A DNA stretch of 64,000 nt. Source: Xanthomonas sp. 3793. Lineage in GTDB: Bacteria > Pseudomonadota > Gammaproteobacteria > Xanthomonadales > Xanthomonadaceae. Shown here one piece after another: positions 32,368 to 40,284 of this stretch. The position numbers and the translations under genes were made by a program. The notes under the pieces were generated by a model. It did not search any database, was not told the DNA's origin, and was given only the letters and a program-made list of their open reading frames with translations. How positions within the stretch are numbered: position 1 is the first letter of the stretch; each line of letters begins with the position of its first letter. The stretch is taken from contig NZ_JANTYU010000002.1 of NCBI RefSeq assembly GCF_024806835.1, positions 186,001 to 250,000 of the forward strand. Direction: 5' to 3'.

Positions 32368-33081
32368 TCACGCCCCAAACGCACCATCGATCGTATGCAT
32401 CGCCCCGGTGACAAAGCCAGCTTCCGGGCCTGCCAGCCAGGCCACCATGCCGGCCACTTCGTCGGTGCGGCCGTGGCGCTTGATCGCCATGAAGCTGTGC
32501 ATCAGGTCTTTCATTGGCCCGTTTTCCGGGTTGGCGTCGGTATCGATCGGGCCTGGTTGCACCACGTTGATGGTGATGCCACGCGGCCCGAAGTCGCGGG
32601 CCAGCCCGCGCGCCAGCCCTTGCAGCGCGGATTTGCTCAGCGCGTAGGACGCCATGCCGGGCAGCGGCATGCGGTCGCCGTTGACCGAGCCGATCACGAT
32701 GATCCGCCCGCCGGGTGGCATCTGCCGCGCGGCCTCCACGGCGGCGTGGTAGGGCGCGTGCACGTTGATGCGGAACAGCCGGTCCACCGCGTCCGGATCC
32801 TGGTCCAGCGCATCGCCGAACAGCGCGATGCCGGAGTTGACCACCAGCACATCCAGCGGCCCGCTGCCGCGCACCGTGTCGATGACCGCATCGCGGTCGG
32901 CGCTGTCGGCCAGCACCGCGGTGCTGCCGGTTTCACCGGCCAGGCGCTGCGCCGCCTCGGCAGAGCCGGCATAGGTAAACGTCACCCGCGCGCCCTCGGC
33001 CACAAAGCGCCGCACGATGGCGGCCCCAATGCCCCGGCTGCCACCGAGCACCAATACCGACTTGTCTTTGAATGCTGACAT
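32368..33081 (-). CDS. SDR-family oxidoreductase
   Basis: A 237-residue short-chain dehydrogenase. The NADP site reads LVLGGSRGIGAAIVRRF, followed by VLADSADRDAV and VVNSGIALFG. The catalytic Ser lies in IIVIGSVNG, and YxxxK is YALSKSALQGL; then NVVQPGPIDTD. The C-terminal GFVTGAMHTIDGAFGA is typical of the FabG-like class. The substrate cannot be read. It is divergent from a TetR regulator with a 70-bp AT-rich gap holding an operator-like inverted repeat, so it is very probably that regulator's target. Confidence 0.88.
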   Translation of the reverse strand: MSAFKDKSVLVLGGSRGIGAAIVRRFVAEGARVTFTYAGSAEAAQRLAGETGSTAVLADSADRDAVIDTVRGSGPLDVLVVNSGIALFGDALDQDPDAVDRLFRINVHAPYHAAVEAARQMPPGGRIIVIGSVNGDRMPLPGMASYALSKSALQGLARGLARDFGPRGITINVVQPGPIDTDANPENGPMKDLMHSFMAIKRHGRTDEVAGMVAWLAGPEAGFVTGAMHTIDGAFGA

Positions 33082-33095
33082 GCATCACCTCGCAA

Positions 33096-33119
33096 TTAAT
33101 GTAGCGAGTAATACATAAT
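33096..33119. promoter_or_regulatory. Operator-like inverted repeat between SDR and TetR genes
   Basis: ATGTA-N8-TACAT (33099-33116) with partly matching outer bases, in the AT-rich 70-bp gap between the divergent genes. It is a natural TetR-family site; binding is inferred. Confidence 0.55.
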
Positions 33120-33151
33120 AGATTTCGCTTGCCGTCAAGGATTTTGTAACA

Positions 33152-33742
33152 ATGACTACAAAAATCTCCCGGGCCCGCGGCCGGCCACGCGCATTCGACC
33201 CGGACCAAGCGGTCGCCACTGCGCAGCAGCTGTTTCATGCGCGCGGCTACGACGCACTGAGCGTGGCCGACCTCACCCAGGCACTGGGCATCAACCCGCC
33301 CAGTTTCTACGCCGCCTTCGGCAGCAAGGCCGGCCTGTACGCGCGCATCCTCGACCGCTACGCGCAGACCGGGGCCATCCCGTTGCCCCAGATCCTGGGC
33401 ACCGCCCGCCCGCTGGCCGACGCGCTGGCCGACGTACTGGAGCAGGCCGCCCGCTGCTACGCCGCAGACCCCGCCGCCACTGGCTGCCTGGTGCTGGAAG
33501 GCACGCGCAGCAACGACGCGCAGGCGCGTGAGGCGGCCTGCGGTTTTCATGTCGCAGCCCAGGAGTTGATCCGCTCCCACATCGCCCAGGAGTGCCCGCA
33601 CGACGCAGACCGGCTGGCGGATTTTGTCAGCACCACCATGGCCGGGCTTTCCGCCAGCGCCCGGCATGGGCAGAGCCTGGGGCGTCTGTTGGCGAGTGCG
33701 CGGTTGGCGGGGGAGGCGCTTCGGGTGGCGCTGCGCGGATAG
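33152..33742 (+). CDS. TetR-family transcriptional regulator
   Basis: A 196-residue repressor. The N-terminal HTH (RGRPRAFDPDQAVATAQQLF, SVADLTQALGINPPSFYAAFGSKAGLYARIL) precedes a helical ligand domain (CYAADPAATGCLVLEGTRSN...). The overall pattern resembles the AcrR/YxaF-like group that controls adjacent dehydrogenase genes. It is divergent from the SDR gene and probably represses both genes through the inverted repeat at 33096. The inducer is unknown. Confidence 0.88.
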   Translation: MTTKISRARGRPRAFDPDQAVATAQQLFHARGYDALSVADLTQALGINPPSFYAAFGSKAGLYARILDRYAQTGAIPLPQILGTARPLADALADVLEQAARCYAADPAATGCLVLEGTRSNDAQAREAACGFHVAAQELIRSHIAQECPHDADRLADFVSTTMAGLSASARHGQSLGRLLASARLAGEALRVALRG

Positions 33743-34230
33743 GCAAAGCGCGCGCGGGCAGAGGGCTGTCGGTGGCGTGAGCGCACCTGCCCGCTAATCG
33801 AGGTGACCTTGCAACTACGCAGTACGGTCAATCGGCAGGTGGTACAGGATGGTCGCGATCTGCCGTCGCTCTGGCGAAGTCGTTGTCGGGTGACTGGTGC
33901 GGTGAATCGGGATGGGGCAGGGCAGCGTCTATGAGCCATTCCATGTTCTAGGCTGGCTTCAACACAGGCCACTTCAACCTCCTTGTGCAATGCTGGCGAT
34001 CACAGGGAGCCGCGCGCAGCGTGTTGGTTGAACGTTTCAAACTAGCCGAATTGCTGTCCAAACCGGACGGTCGCACTGAATGCCTACCAGATGGCATCGT
34101 TGCGAGATCCCGTGTCTATTTCGGTCCAACAATGGGAGCGCTGCAGGACCATTTTTCGTCTTTGATCAGTCGCTTGACCCATCCTCTTCATGCGGCCACA
34201 GTCCGGGACGTTCGCCCTCTGCGTTCAAGG
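33743..34230. other. Intergenic region, no gene supported
   Basis: About 490 bp. The frame of the following lipoprotein is open back to 33985, but the extension has no signal-like or conserved sequence, so I treat it as leader. No repeats or clear hairpins were seen. Confidence 0.4.
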
Positions 34231-35154
34231 ATGCCCGTGAAGAAGCTGACGCATTGCATTGTGGCGACCGCGCTGGTGCCCATCATGACGCTTGGGTGTG
34301 CACGGCTTTCGATGGAACAGGCTGCCGCAAAGCCCCCAAGTGGTGCACACGAAGCAGCGTCTTTTCCTCAGGCGCCTGCTGCCACGCCTTCACCTTGGGT
34401 GCCCTTCAAACTGGAACGGCAGATGGGCGCCGTCTGTGTGGACCGTACGCAATCACAGGGCTCCTCGCCTGCGCCTTTGCTACGGGACGGGTTTTGCAAA
34501 GGCCCGGCACCTGCGCATATGGCGGCTGCATTGCTTGCCCTGCCTGCAGATGCGGTCGATGCCTCGCCGCAAGCGCGCGAAGCGAGCCTGCGCGATGCCG
34601 TGTACGTGGCCGCACCCGGATTGGGACGGCGCGCTGACTTCACCGTGGTTGCCGGTGATCTAACGATCCGTTCGTTTGAAAGTGCTGATCCCGACAAAAC
34701 GGTGTACTTGGTCTGGCCGGTGAAATGTGGCGCGGGCGAAGCTGGCCTCGCGTGCCAGTCAGGCAAAGGGCGAAAGGCGTATCGCGTCACCAAGGACGGC
34801 ACCGCACGCGATGTCAGTGCAGCGGTGTTTCCACCAGCGCCTAGCCTGACTGCAGAAGATGTTGCCCGGCAAAACGACCACGGCGGCTCTGAGCTTTTTC
34901 TGTTCGATGACAAACTGCCCTTGGCGCCGACAATGCGATGGTTGATGGAATTCGATCCTGACCAGCCGCTGGCCACCGATGACCCGAAGCGCGTCGGGTC
35001 TTACGCCCATTTTGGTTTTCTTCGGTGGACAGACGAACGCTTCGAGCTGGTAGAACGAGTCGCTAGAGCGCAGTGGCCTTGTCGCCAGCAGCGCACCGGC
35101 GAACCGGCATGTGCGGAGTATCCAGAGAGTGAGGACCCTTTCGTTTCCCGGTAA
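34231..35154 (+). CDS. Immunity-type lipoprotein paralogue A
   Basis: A 307-residue lipoprotein. The signal peptide is ATALVPIMTLGC with acylated Cys 23, and a Pro/Ala-rich linker follows. The body shares with the genes at 35321 and 47827 a block reading GLGRRADFTVV, IRSFESADPDKTVYLVW, MRWLMEFDPDQPLATDD, HFGFLRWTDERFELVERV and QWPC. It has no enzymatic motif. The relative at 47827 is coupled to an XVIPCD effector, and a decayed effector lies just downstream of the neighbour, so an immunity (X-Tfi) role is the best guess. Here no intact effector is adjacent. It is 166 bp upstream of its paralogue on the same strand. Confidence 0.7.
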   Translation: MPVKKLTHCIVATALVPIMTLGCARLSMEQAAAKPPSGAHEAASFPQAPAATPSPWVPFKLERQMGAVCVDRTQSQGSSPAPLLRDGFCKGPAPAHMAAALLALPADAVDASPQAREASLRDAVYVAAPGLGRRADFTVVAGDLTIRSFESADPDKTVYLVWPVKCGAGEAGLACQSGKGRKAYRVTKDGTARDVSAAVFPPAPSLTAEDVARQNDHGGSELFLFDDKLPLAPTMRWLMEFDPDQPLATDDPKRVGSYAHFGFLRWTDERFELVERVARAQWPCRQQRTGEPACAEYPESEDPFVSR

Positions 35155-35320
35155 TGCAGTGTGGCAGTGCAGATTGCCAAGCATGGCGTGCGGCATGAGG
35201 TGAGCGGCTCACGCGCAGGTCGCACCAGGCCAGAGCAGTAACCGGTGCGACAGAACACTAAGAGTGTCATCTGGTAAAAATCGGCCTGTCTTAAGCCAGG
35301 CCATCCAGACGGAGCAGAGC

Positions 35321-36271
35321 ATGCGGCATCGCCATTTGAACGGACTGGTTGTGGGGGCCGTGTTCATCGTCGCAGCTGGATGCGCCCAAGACAGCGCCCG
35401 CTCGGCACCCCGGCCCCCTGCGACAGCACCCGCCACCGGAAATGCTTACCCGGCAGTGCCTTCGTCTTCTCCAAAACCTTGGAAGCGCTTCGCGCTGGAG
35501 CAGGGCATGGGGGCAGCCTGTTCAACGCGGTCGCAGCGAAGCGCTTCCGGTCGCAGCGCGCTGCTGCCTGCCGACGAATGCATCGGCCCTGCGCCGCGTC
35601 CGCTGGCCGAGGTCATTTTGTCGCTCCCATCGTCTGATCTGGCGGTTGCCCCCGAGGCACGTATGCAGGCCTTGAAGAATGCCACGTACGTTGCTTCGCC
35701 TGGGTTGGGCGCACGCGCGGATTTCACGTTGGCGACCAATGCTTTCTGGGTGCGCTCGTTCGAGTCGCGCGAGCCGAGCAATACCGTTTACCTGGTTGGC
35801 GGGGCGACGTGCACCGATCAGGCAATGGACTGCAAGGATTCGGGGGGCGTCCGCGCGTTCCGGTTTGAGGGGCAAGGCCGGCTGGTGGATGTCAGTGGAG
35901 AGGTGTTGCCAGCTGCGCCCACCTTGTCCGAACAGGAGGTTCGGCGCTATCAAGCCTATGCCGAGCCGGTTCCCCTTCTGGATGTATCGCGCCTGTGGCA
36001 GGTTCCCGTGTTGCGCTGGGTCATCGAGTCGGATCCGGATGCGCCGCTTGCCAATGACCCGCGCTATTACAACGACTGGGCGTATCTGCATTTCGGATTT
36101 CTGGTCTGGACCGGGCAGCGCTTTGAATTGATGGACAAGGTTGATCGCTCGCGATGGCCGTGCAGGCCGGTGGCCGAAGGAAAGCCTGCCTGTTCCAACG
36201 CGCTGGACAGCAGGGGCGATCGCTTTGTCACGCCTTCCATGCAGGGAGAGCACGGATGGCAAGGATCATAG
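35321..36271 (+). CDS. Immunity-type lipoprotein paralogue B
   Basis: A 316-residue lipoprotein of the same family as 34231: lipobox AAGC with Cys 21, then GLGARADFTLA, WVRSFESREPSNTVYLV, LDVSRLWQVPVLRWVIESDPDAPLA, HFGFLVWTGQRFELMDKVDRSRWPC. Its stop overlaps the start of a decayed XVIPCD effector (ATG 36256) by 16 bp, so it was once translationally coupled to that effector, as lipoprotein and effector are at 47827-50237. It may now be an orphan immunity protein that guards against the same toxin from neighbours. A good start (ATG 35321) follows gagcag. Confidence 0.72.
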   Translation: MRHRHLNGLVVGAVFIVAAGCAQDSARSAPRPPATAPATGNAYPAVPSSSPKPWKRFALEQGMGAACSTRSQRSASGRSALLPADECIGPAPRPLAEVILSLPSSDLAVAPEARMQALKNATYVASPGLGARADFTLATNAFWVRSFESREPSNTVYLVGGATCTDQAMDCKDSGGVRAFRFEGQGRLVDVSGEVLPAAPTLSEQEVRRYQAYAEPVPLLDVSRLWQVPVLRWVIESDPDAPLANDPRYYNDWAYLHFGFLVWTGQRFELMDKVDRSRWPCRPVAEGKPACSNALDSRGDRFVTPSMQGEHGWQGS

Positions 36272-36822
36272 AGATCAGCATCAAAGCGCGTGCAGACGAG
36301 GTGGCTGCGTTGTTCAATGCCAACCGTTCCGCAGTGGCAGTTGCCTTGCTGGAACCGCATCGCCAAGGGCAGCCAGAGGTGGTACAAGAAAGCCTGGATC
36401 GCTATGTTGGCATCCAGGCCGAGCGGTTCAAAGCAACCCTGCACAGACGCGCTGGCAATACGTGCTGACCAGCACCACACCCGGGCCGGTGCGGGTGCAG
36501 CCACGGGACCAAGGGCAAGTGCATGAAGGGGCACAGCCAGGGCAGAAAGAGCGGGGGCATCCGCCGGCCCAGCCGCAGCGGCAGAACGGCGGGCCTGTAG
36601 CGCCCGCGCCTGGGAGGCCGCGACACGCAGCAGAAGACGCCCAACCCGCGTCTCACCCGTTGCATGCACAGGCCAGCACCTTGGTTGGCCGGTTGGACGC
36701 CAGTATGGCCGCGCCAGCGATGCGCATAGCGAGCGGTTGAGCGCCAGCCTGGCCAGTCTGGCAAAAGAGCACGGGATCGAGCGGATTGACCACGTGCTGC
36801 AAAAACCTGTCGCTCGACGGAT
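36256..36822 (+). pseudogene. Decayed XVIPCD effector gene
   Basis: The first frame (ATG 36256) gives ISIKARADEVAALFNANR and QESLDRYVGIQAERFKA, matching the N-terminus of the effector at 50237. An internal deletion and a frame change follow, then RWQYVLTSTTPGPVRVQP, matching RWQYVLTSVAPTQTLRQN of the intact gene. After it comes an XVIPCD: HPLHAQASTLVGRLDASM, a further one-base shift near 36702, then GRASDAHSERLSASLASLAKEHGIERIDHVL. The gene ends abruptly at the palindrome at 36821. The catalytic middle is gone. Confidence 0.8.
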
Positions 36823-36848
36823 ATTCCATATTCCAGAATATGGAATAT
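36821..36848. repeat. Perfect 13-bp AT-rich palindrome
   Basis: Arms 36821-36833 and 36836-36848 (atattccatattc and complement) flank CA. It is very AT-rich for this genome. It ends in the start codon region of a remnant HTH gene and lies at the junction where the decayed effector stops, so it may be an operator or a recombination junction. Confidence 0.8.
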
Positions 36849-37097
36849 GGCGGGCCGGCTGTGGAACTGAAGCCCCAGGATCTGGTGGTGCTGTACGAGC
36901 AGGTCGCCCAGGCCAGCCAGGCCTGGACCTACTTTCCAGTCACGACCTGGAGGACGTCCTCAATGTCGTCGAAAGACGGTTGGAGTCCGGTAAACGCGGA
37001 TGTGGTCTACGCGAACCGCAAGCGCGCCATGGCGTCGGATGTCTTCGATACCTACCCCCTGAGCTGGAAAACGCAGCGCCCTGGGGCGCTGCAGTAG
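36840..37097 (+). pseudogene. Fused remnant of a wHTH gene and a nucleotidyltransferase-like gene
   Basis: ATG 36840 begins MEYGGPAVELKPQDLVVLY followed by QAWTY, the N-terminus of a small winged-HTH family (pattern LKPQDLVVL...WTY). It breaks at about 36935. In another frame SHDLEDVLNVVERR follows, a motif seen near the C-terminus of nucleotidyltransferase-like proteins. A deletion seems to have joined the two genes. Similarity is from memory of motif patterns, so the family names are tentative. The product is probably non-functional. Confidence 0.45.
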
Positions 37098-37128
37098 GAG
37101 CTTGTGGCGAAGCTCTAAGCGATGGCTG

Positions 37129-38931
37129 TCAATCAGTCTCCACCGCTGCAGCGCGCTTTCCCATTGCCGCTTCGATCAGCGCCAAGAGGTTCTGCTGGCG
37201 CTGATCGCAGAAGCTGTCGAAGTCATCGGCACGCAGGGCGGCGACCGGGATGCGATGGCTGGTCAGCAGCGCATCCATGCCAACGTTGTCCAGCTGGACC
37301 TGCTTGTGGGCCTGCAGGGCGGCCAGATAGCTGGAGGGGGCCGATCCGCCAATCATGCGGTTGGCCTTGTAGGAGATCGGCGTCTTGTTGATGATCGAGT
37401 CGTAGCGCCGACGCGGGATGTCCTGCTTTTCGCACCAATCGCGCGGGAAGATGTGGTGGATGTCCAGCGCTACCTCGTCGGCTTCCAGGTCGCGGATACG
37501 CGATTTCCAGAACAAGTCCTGTGCGCCTTCGCGCAGCACCAGCACGTTGATGCCCTTGTAGGCGGCGCTCAGTCGCGAGGTCAGCGAGGCGAGGCGGTCG
37601 ATCTGGAAGGTGGCATCGGCAATCGTGCGCGGCGGTTGGCCATCGTGTTCGATCCAGCTCAGCAACTCATCGACATCATTTGCAATACGGGTCTCCACCG
37701 CGCCGCCGTAGAGTTCGCCCAGCACGCCGCACCAAAACCACTGCGCCAGCTTCTGGTGGATGCGCGGCTCGCGCCAGTGTTCGTTGGCCCCGATCAATGC
37801 CAGCACCGCTGCCAACGGCGCCAGCTGGGTGCGGTAAGGCAGGTCGCGTGGCGCAGTGAAGCATTCCTGGCGCAGGAACTTGGCCGCACGCAGGAACCCT
37901 TGTTCAACTGGGTCAGCCCAGCGCTTGTAGGCATCCAGCGGCAGTTCCAGCACCGATGCGCGCTTGGCGCTGACCGGGGCCACCTGCTTGCCGGTCTTGC
38001 CGGCCTCGATATCGGCACGGCGCTTTTCCAGCGTGTGCAGCATGGTCACCGCCTGCAGAAAGTCGGTGTTCTCCACCCCGCGCAGGATTGGTTCCTTCGC
38101 CAGCCGCTTGTAGCGCGAGGACACCTTACGCAGCTCGCTGCCGTACCAGTCGTCGCGCAGGTTGTAGCCATCGGCGGCGTAGCTGGCGGTCACCAGCTCG
38201 AACACCGACAGCGGGACGCCGCCGGTGTTGACCTTCTCGAACACCAGGCACACTGCTTCCTTGCTGGTCTCCTTCTTCAGCACGATCAGTGGAATCTGGT
38301 ACTCGTTGTATGCATCGAGCACCGTTTCTTTGAACTCAAAGAATTGCGCCTGCGCAGCGGCGTTGAACTTGAACAGGTCCTGCAGCCAGCCCATCGCCTC
38401 CAGGATCTCCGAGCATGGGAAGTACAGCTGTTTGCATTCCAGCTCGCGCGTGGACAGGTCCAGATCCAGCCTGCGGCCGAAGTCGCTGCGCTGCTGGCGG
38501 CTGCCGTCGGTGGCGATGATGGCCTCGTCCAGCCGGTCAGGGCCGGCCAGGGCGGTGGGGATGTGGATGTAGTAGTGGCGGTCGACCGGCTTGCCTTTGT
38601 CGGTGGTGGTCTTGACCGGGCCGGACAGCTTGAGCACCTGGGTCAGCGTAGTCAGACGCTGCTGACCGTCGAGGATCAGCTTCTCCGGCGCGGCCAGTCC
38701 CTGCAGCGGCACGTTCTCCACCGGGCGGACCTGGAAGCGCACCTCGCCGCCGGTTTCCAGCAGCATGACTGCGCCCACCGGGAATGAGCGCCCCAGGCTG
38801 ACCAGCAGGCTGCGCACATGTTCGTCATCCCAGACCCAGCCGCGCTGGAAATCCGGTAGCTGGATCTTGCCTTGGACGACGTCCTTGAGCAGGTCCTTCA
38901 ATGGCAGTTTGGTGCTGTCGAATGTGGTCAT
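37129..38931 (-). CDS. DUF262/DUF1524 GmrSD-like nuclease
   Basis: A 600-residue protein of the GmrSD/DndB-like DUF262 superfamily. The N-terminal DUF262 part has IQLPDFQRGWVWDDEHVRSLL and the nucleotide-binding DGQQR (88-92) in LILDGQQRLTTL. The C-terminal DUF1524-type HNH part reads LDIHHIFPRDWCEK (from about 489) and INKTPISYKANRMIGG. Family members cut foreign, often modified, DNA, using nucleotide hydrolysis. It is the last gene of the R-M operon, 36 bp after hsdS, so it may extend the system to modified phage DNA or use HsdM methylation as a self signal (inference). Confidence 0.85.
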   Translation of the reverse strand: MTTFDSTKLPLKDLLKDVVQGKIQLPDFQRGWVWDDEHVRSLLVSLGRSFPVGAVMLLETGGEVRFQVRPVENVPLQGLAAPEKLILDGQQRLTTLTQVLKLSGPVKTTTDKGKPVDRHYYIHIPTALAGPDRLDEAIIATDGSRQQRSDFGRRLDLDLSTRELECKQLYFPCSEILEAMGWLQDLFKFNAAAQAQFFEFKETVLDAYNEYQIPLIVLKKETSKEAVCLVFEKVNTGGVPLSVFELVTASYAADGYNLRDDWYGSELRKVSSRYKRLAKEPILRGVENTDFLQAVTMLHTLEKRRADIEAGKTGKQVAPVSAKRASVLELPLDAYKRWADPVEQGFLRAAKFLRQECFTAPRDLPYRTQLAPLAAVLALIGANEHWREPRIHQKLAQWFWCGVLGELYGGAVETRIANDVDELLSWIEHDGQPPRTIADATFQIDRLASLTSRLSAAYKGINVLVLREGAQDLFWKSRIRDLEADEVALDIHHIFPRDWCEKQDIPRRRYDSIINKTPISYKANRMIGGSAPSSYLAALQAHKQVQLDNVGMDALLTSHRIPVAALRADDFDSFCDQRQQNLLALIEAAMGKRAAAVETD

Positions 38932-38967
38932 GGGTTCGCTTCCTTGTGATGGATGGGATGGATCAGA

Positions 38968-40284
38968 TCAGCTTGTCGCCGCCTTGCGGCCGCGCTTCGG
39001 TTTGGGCGTGGCGGCGCGCTGGGTGCGGATGCGTTCCAGCAGCACGCTGGCCGGTTCGTCGCTGGGGTCCTGCGGCACCAGTTCGCCGCGGAAGGCCTTG
39101 GCAAGCAGGCTCTGCGTCAGCGCGTCGATGCGCTGCTTGACGGCGGTGACCTTGGCTTCCAGCTGGTTGGCGTAGGCGAAGAGCTGTTCGACGCGGCGGA
39201 CGATCTGCTGTTGCTGCTGCAGATCGGCAACCGGAATAGTTAGTGATGACACTTTGCTAATGCTGAGGGTGTGCAGCCCAGTGGTGCTCTTGGCTACCTT
39301 CACCAAATCAGATCTTCCCTGTGGTGATGAGAGATAGATCATTACAAACTCTGGTAGAGCACCTCCATTGGATCTCCAGCGAATCAAGTGGTTCTGATGA
39401 CAGCAGCCATTGATCTCACCGTGCCACGTGGCGGCTCTGCCGATGTGCTCAAGACTTCCGTTTCCTTCAACTATTAGGATGTCGCCTCGCTCGAGCGCGG
39501 TCTTTTGCGCTTCTGACGGTGAAACCCCAATGTCGCGCACTTCCGTAAGATCAAGGTAGCCAGCTTGTACATTCGCCACCCGCAGATAAGGAACGGAGAG
39601 TTCGAAAGAGCCTCGCTTCGCATTCTTAGTGATGCCGCCGGTGATCTCGCCGACCTTCGAGAGCTGGATGGTGGCGGTGAAGGTGACTTCTGTGAGCTTT
39701 CCAGTAATTGCCGACGCAAGTACGCCTTTGCGGAAGCGCTTGAGCAGGGCGGGGACGGCGTCGATGCGGGCCTTGAGGGTGTCGACCTGGGCCAGCAGCG
39801 CATCCAGCTTCTGCGCAATGCGCTTTTGCTCTACGAGCGGCGGCAGGGTGATCTGCGTTCTCTCGAAAGTGCCTTTAGTGACATGGCGCAGACCCACGCC
39901 CCCCTGCGCTGATCCAATCAGCTCGTCCAGTTTCTGATTGATAGCGTGCCGAAAGAATGTTTTATCTACCTGCTCAGTATCGAATTCGATCTTGAAGATG
40001 TGCTGATTCAGCGCTGCCGATGGGCCATTCCATACGTGCGCCCCGAAGGAAGTTCCGGGTGTTCCAGACCACGCAAAAAGCAGCTGCCCTGTCACTACAA
40101 AGTGGCGGGGGTCAAGTTCTCCCTTGAAGAAATTGAACGCGGCGTCGGGGCGATTTAGGTTCTGGATGCGGATGATGGGCAGTCCTTCTTTGCACCATTC
40201 TTGGGGCTTGAAGGCACGGCCATTGACCAACTCGCACAGGTCGCCGATTTCGACTTCCACCCACCCAACCGGCAACTCACTCAC
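38968..40284 (-). CDS. hsdS: Type I restriction-modification specificity subunit
   Basis: A 438-residue HsdS with the two-repeat plan. The first target-recognition domain runs from SELPVGWVEVEIGDLCELVNGRAFK to about residue 165. A conserved coiled coil (LPPLVEQKRIAQKLDALLAQVDTLKARIDAVPALLKRFRK) follows. The second domain ends with VADLQQQQQIVRRVEQLFAYANQLEAKV. It reads the two halves of the bipartite DNA target; the target cannot be predicted from sequence. It starts with GTG and overlaps hsdM by 8 bp. The region around 39250-39650 has visibly lower GC, as is usual for exchanged recognition domains. Confidence 0.93.
   Translation of the reverse strand: MSELPVGWVEVEIGDLCELVNGRAFKPQEWCKEGLPIIRIQNLNRPDAAFNFFKGELDPRHFVVTGQLLFAWSGTPGTSFGAHVWNGPSAALNQHIFKIEFDTEQVDKTFFRHAINQKLDELIGSAQGGVGLRHVTKGTFERTQITLPPLVEQKRIAQKLDALLAQVDTLKARIDAVPALLKRFRKGVLASAITGKLTEVTFTATIQLSKVGEITGGITKNAKRGSFELSVPYLRVANVQAGYLDLTEVRDIGVSPSEAQKTALERGDILIVEGNGSLEHIGRAATWHGEINGCCHQNHLIRWRSNGGALPEFVMIYLSSPQGRSDLVKVAKSTTGLHTLSISKVSSLTIPVADLQQQQQIVRRVEQLFAYANQLEAKVTAVKQRIDALTQSLLAKAFRGELVPQDPSDEPASVLLERIRTQRAATPKPKRGRKAATS

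Noticed and set aside
33985..34230. N-terminal extension of the lipoprotein at 34231
   Set aside because: A proper signal peptide with lipobox begins at 34231; the extension would bury it.
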